Shown here one piece after another: positions 61,388 to 64,000 of a stretch of DNA of 64,000 bases. The DNA comes from CAVPXC01 sp963709505. Its GTDB lineage: Bacteria; Chloroflexota; Anaerolineae; JAAEKA01. Within the stretch, counting starts at the first letter, position 1. Every line of letters starts with the position of its first letter. Made by a program: the position numbers and the translations under genes. The stretch covers positions 1 to 64,000 of the forward strand of contig CAVPXC010000005.1 of assembly GCA_963709505.1 (NCBI GenBank), given 5' to 3'. Below the pieces are notes generated by a model. That model had not been told where the DNA came from and made no database searches. It worked only from the letters and a program-made list of their open reading frames with translations.

Positions 61388-62038
61388 ATGTCCGCGACTC
61401 TCATCCTCGCCTCCCGTTCACCCCGACGCCAGGAACTCCTGGCGCAACTCGGCGTTGATTTTGACGTGACCACGTCCGACGTGGACGAAACGCCCCGACA
61501 GAGCGAGCCGCCGGCCGAACTGGTGCAGCGTCTGGCGCGCGAGAAAGCACTGGCTGTAGCACAGCGTTTCCCAGGGCAGGCGGTGCTGGGCGCGGATACT
61601 ATCGTCGTGCTGGACGATTTCGTGCTCGGCAAGCCGATCGATGCCGCCGAGGCCGTGGCCATGTTGCACAGCCTGCGCGGCCGCAGCCATACCGTCCTCA
61701 GCGCGCTTTATGCATGGAATCCGGCGACCAGCCAGGAGGCGTCGGCGCTGAGCCAAACTCTCGTCAGGATGCGAGATTATGTTGATGCAGAGATCGCCGC
61801 TTACATCGCCAGCGGCGATCCGATGGACAAAGCCGGCGCCTATGCGATCCAGAATCTTGTCTTTGCCCCGGTCGAGCGTATCGACGGCTGCTTCAGCGGC
61901 GTGATGGGTTTCCCTCTCGCCGACGTAGCCCGGGTTTTGGAACAAATCGGCCTGCCGCCACCCACCGCTTCCCTGACGGCCTGCCGGCCCCTCGCCGGTT
62001 GGTGCTGTCTTGAGAAATCGTGTACAATAGACCCCTAG
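61388..62038 (+). CDS. maf: Maf-family nucleotide pyrophosphatase
   Basis: 216 residues. ATG at 61388 (MSATLILASRSPRRQELLAQ). Motifs LASRSPRR, VTTSDVDETP, LGADTIVVLDDFVLGKP, AEAVAMLHSLRGRSHTVLSA and DKAGAYAIQNLVFAPVERID, GCFSGVMGFPLADVARVLEQ. It hydrolyses non-canonical nucleoside triphosphates. The last 24 residues (TACRPLAGWCCLEKSCTIDP) are not conserved and overlap the gpmA promoter, so a C-terminal shift is possible. Confidence 0.92.
   Translation: MSATLILASRSPRRQELLAQLGVDFDVTTSDVDETPRQSEPPAELVQRLAREKALAVAQRFPGQAVLGADTIVVLDDFVLGKPIDAAEAVAMLHSLRGRSHTVLSALYAWNPATSQEASALSQTLVRMRDYVDAEIAAYIASGDPMDKAGAYAIQNLVFAPVERIDGCFSGVMGFPLADVARVLEQIGLPPPTASLTACRPLAGWCCLEKSCTIDP
61999..62028 (+). promoter_or_regulatory. 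Probable promoter of gpmA
   Basis: TTGGTG (61999-62004) and TACAAT (62023-62028), 18 bp apart, in the end of maf, 44 bp before the gpmA start. Confidence 0.5.
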
Positions 62039-62071
62039 CCACCTGCCAAGACATAGAAAGGAACTCCTGCA

Positions 62072-62819
62072 ATGTACAAACTTGTGCTGATTCGCCACGG
62101 CGAAAGCGTTTGGAACAAAGAGAACCGTTTCACCGGCTGGACGGACGTCGATCTGTCGGAGCGAGGCGTCGAGGAGGCTCACCGCGGCGGCAAGCAGCTG
62201 CGTGAGAGCGGCTATACATTCGACTTGGCCTACACCTCGGTCCTCAAGCGCGCGATTCGCACCCTGTGGATCGTGCTGGACGAAATGGACCAGATGTGGA
62301 TCCCGGTGATCAACTCCTGGCGGCTGAACGAGCGCCACTACGGCGCGCTGCAGGGTTTGAACAAGGCTGAAACCGCGGCCAAGTTCGGCGACCAACAGGT
62401 GCTGGTCTGGCGGCGCAGCTACGACGTGCCCCCGCCCAAGCTCACCGAGGACGATGCGCGCTATCCCGGCAAGGATCCGCGCTATGCCAGGTTGAGTCAG
62501 GCCGAACTGCCGCTGACCGAGTCGCTCAAACTGACGGTGGAGCGTTTCGTGCCCTACTGGGAGGACACCATTTCGAAAGACGTGCTGGCCGGCAAACGCG
62601 TGGTCATCGTCGCCCATGGCAACAGCCTGCGGGCGTTGGTCAAGTACCTCGACAACATCAGCGACGAGGAGATCATCGGCCTGAATATTCCCACGGGCGT
62701 GCCGCTGGTCTACGAGTTGGACGCGGGAGCTCAAGCCAATCCAGCACTATTACCTCGGCGACCCTGAAGAGATCGCCAAGGCGGCCGCGGCTGTCGCGGC
62801 GCAAGGCAAGGCGAAGTAG
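62072..62819 (+). CDS. gpmA: 2,3-bisphosphoglycerate-dependent phosphoglycerate mutase, one frameshift
   Basis: ATG at 62072 (MYKLVLIRHGESVWNKENRF). Catalytic His in RHGES, GWTDVDLSERGVEEAHRGGK, TSVLKRAIRTLW, WRLNERHYGALQGLNK and IVAHGNSLRALVKYLDNISD. The normal frame ends at GVPLVYELDA; the C-terminus is restored by a one-base shift near 62722 (GGG to GG), giving ELKPIQHYYLGDPEEIAKAA with TAG at 62817-62819. Interconverts 3- and 2-phosphoglycerate. About 248 residues. The homopolymer shift looks like a sequencing error. Confidence 0.93.
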
Positions 62820-62916
62820 ACGCCGATCAGCAGCCAGTCGTCTGATCTTACCAGGACCGGCAACCGATGCCCCAGAAGGTACGTTGCCGGTCTTCTTGTT
62901 CCCCTCAGAAACCAGT

Positions 62917-63032
62917 GTAGGGGCGGGTCTTGCACCCGCCCGCCGCGTTCGCCAGTGCAAGGGCGGGTCTTGCACCCGCCTGCCGAGCGCGCGCGCCAGG
63001 TAAGGACGGGCGGGTGCAAGACCCGCCTATAC
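62917..63032. repeat. GTAGGGGCGGG palindromic repeat cluster (three arms)
   Basis: GTAGGGGCGGGTCTTGCACC, then a second AAGGGCGGGTCTTGCACCCG and the complementary CGGGTGCAAGACCCGCCTAT. The densest member of the family also found at 25039, 28866 and 46316. Confidence 0.85.
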
Positions 63033-63107
63033 AGATCAGACGAATTGTATGGAAACAATCGTCGAATTCGCCTGACGAGCTATTTTGGCCAAATGCTGTG
63101 AAAAACC

Positions 63108-63141
63108 AGAAAGGACCTTTCTCGGAAGAAAGGTCCTTTCT
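63108..63141. terminator. Bidirectional terminator between gpmA and the SPFH gene
   Basis: AGAAAGGACCTTTCT pairs with AGAAAGGTCCTTTCT, with A-run on one side and T on the other. It separates two convergent genes. Confidence 0.8.
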
Positions 63142-63183
63142 GTATTGCAACAGCCTCGTTTTTCACCGGAATTACTGATCAAC

Positions 63184-64000
63184 TCAGCCGCCCAAGTCCT
63201 TGAGCTTCTGCTCCCACTTGGCGTACAATTTGTTGTATGTGCTCTCGCTGATCTCGCCGTTGGCCAGGCGGGTATCGAGCTGGTCCAGAAGGGCTTGCAC
63301 CTCTGCCGGCGTCTGCGGATTAGCAGGAGGAGTTGCTGCCGCAGGAGGAGCCGCTTCGGTTGGGGCGGCCGGCGCTGGAGCCTGCTTAGGTGCCGTGGCC
63401 TGCTGCATGGCCTGCGCCATGACGCCAGCCATGCCCGCGCCCATACCCATGCCCGCGCCCAGGCTCATGCCGGTCTCTGCGGCACTGCCACCACTGCCGC
63501 CGCCCTGGGCCGCGCCCTGGCCGATACCGCCAATGGCCATGCCGGTCTGGTACTCGATGAACGACGTTGCGCCCACCGCGCCCATGGCTGCGCGCTTGTC
63601 TATGGCCTGCTGCGTCTCTTCAGTCGGGCTGACCAACTCGACGAAGAACTGCTTGATGGCGATGCCCAGCAGTTTGAAGTCGTCGGTGACCTTGGCCCGC
63701 ACGGCCGCGCTGATCTCGTCAACCATGCCGGCCATATCGAAGAGGCCCTTCTTGCTTTCGCCAAGCACATCGGTCAGCTTGGAGATGATCATCCCACGCA
63801 GGTAATTCGAGATCTGGCTGGTTTGGTACAGCCCCATGGTGCCCACGATCTTGGTGACGAACAACTGCGGGTCGCTGACGGCCATGGAATAGCTGCCGAA
63901 GGCGCGCAGACGAGCCAGTCCCAGGTCGGGGTCGCGCAGGGAGATCGGCTCCGGCGTGCCCCATTTCATGTCGAGGAAGTCACGGCGGTTGACGAAGTAC
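63184..64000 (-). CDS. SPFH/Band-7 domain protein, C-terminal part (continues beyond window)
   Basis: At least 272 residues; the N-terminus lies past position 64000. Readable are RRDFLDMKWGTPEPISLRDP, RAFGSYSMAVSDPQLFVTKI (SPFH core), LGESKKGLFDMAGMVDEISA, then a Gly/Ala/Met-rich segment (GMSLGAGMGMGAGMAGVMAQ), a Pro/Ala linker and a C-terminal helical SHOCT-like end (LLDQLDTRLANGEISEST). Bacterial SPFH proteins of this type (YdjI/virion-core-like) assemble scaffolds at the membrane. Partner genes are outside the window. Confidence 0.85.
   Translation of the reverse strand, partial: YFVNRRDFLDMKWGTPEPISLRDPDLGLARLRAFGSYSMAVSDPQLFVTKIVGTMGLYQTSQISNYLRGMIISKLTDVLGESKKGLFDMAGMVDEISAAVRAKVTDDFKLLGIAIKQFFVELVSPTEETQQAIDKRAAMGAVGATSFIEYQTGMAIGGIGQGAAQGGGSGGSAAETGMSLGAGMGMGAGMAGVMAQAMQQATAPKQAPAPAAPTEAAPPAAATPPANPQTPAEVQALLDQLDTRLANGEISESTYNKLYAKWEQKLKDLGG

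Noticed and set aside
1..64000. tRNA, rRNA or tmRNA genes
   Set aside because: No cloverleaf-like or rRNA-like segment was recognised by eye; absence is not proven without a covariance search.

Overview
The window is a high-GC bacterial chromosome segment, most likely from an uncultured Chloroflexota (Anaerolineae/Caldilineae-like). I infer this from the mix of DUF4058, CHAT-TPR, NB-ARC/TPR and FecR-type genes, threonine/proline-rich lipoproteins, arginine and threonine synthesis genes, and many dispersed palindromic and 7-8 bp intergenic repeats. No rRNA, tRNA or CRISPR array was seen.

Layout. (1) 1-17.8 kb is accessory DNA. It holds a broken Pycsar-effector-like membrane protein, a broken YkgJ-type cysteine-cluster gene, and a very large broken polymorphic-toxin gene that ends 5 bp before an Imm8-like immunity gene. 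A complete IS21 element with 6-bp target duplications follows (6181-9090). Beyond it are small, mostly frameshifted genes, an EEP-family hydrolase, two cupins, a transposase remnant, an effector-associated-domain/trypsin protease next to a NUC1-type nuclease, and a secreted protein behind a near-consensus promoter. (2) 17.9-40.3 kb is mainly metabolic and mostly on the minus strand: two envelope lipoproteins, lutBC, argG, a methyltransferase, a broken hicBA, hom, an AI-2E-type permease, an argCBDA-like arginine cluster, a DUF697 protein, thrC, a P450 and small enzymes. (3) 40.6-44.8 kb is a compact unit: a 48-residue secreted-peptide gene, a TPR protein, an NB-ARC ATPase with an N-terminal HTH, and a DJ-1/PfpI-like protein. 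It is flanked on both sides by two related hairpin RNAs. (4) 44.9-48.3 kb carries fumC, a ferredoxin, a Crp/Fnr regulator and an ACT-domain protein. (5) 48.6-55.8 kb is a three-gene operon of two membrane-tethered CHAT (caspase-like) proteins of opposite topology with a FecR/TPR lipoprotein between them. (6) 55.8-64 kb holds DUF4058, a polytopic glycosyltransferase-like protein, a PfkB kinase, parAB, maf, gpmA and a truncated SPFH protein.

How the genes work together. The arginine genes argC, argB, argD, the argA-like acetyltransferase and argG supply most of the ornithine-to-argininosuccinate route, and hom and thrC supply threonine. The accessory parts look like conflict and signalling modules: toxin/immunity, EAD-protease/nuclease, NB-ARC/TPR and CHAT/FecR.

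Caution on quality. Single-base frameshifts interrupt many genes, including conserved ones (fumC, argD, gpmA and the AI-2E permease). Three of the clearest sit in short homopolymer runs. Much of this is probably sequencing or assembly error rather than decay, especially in 1-13 kb, so genes marked broken may be intact in the organism.
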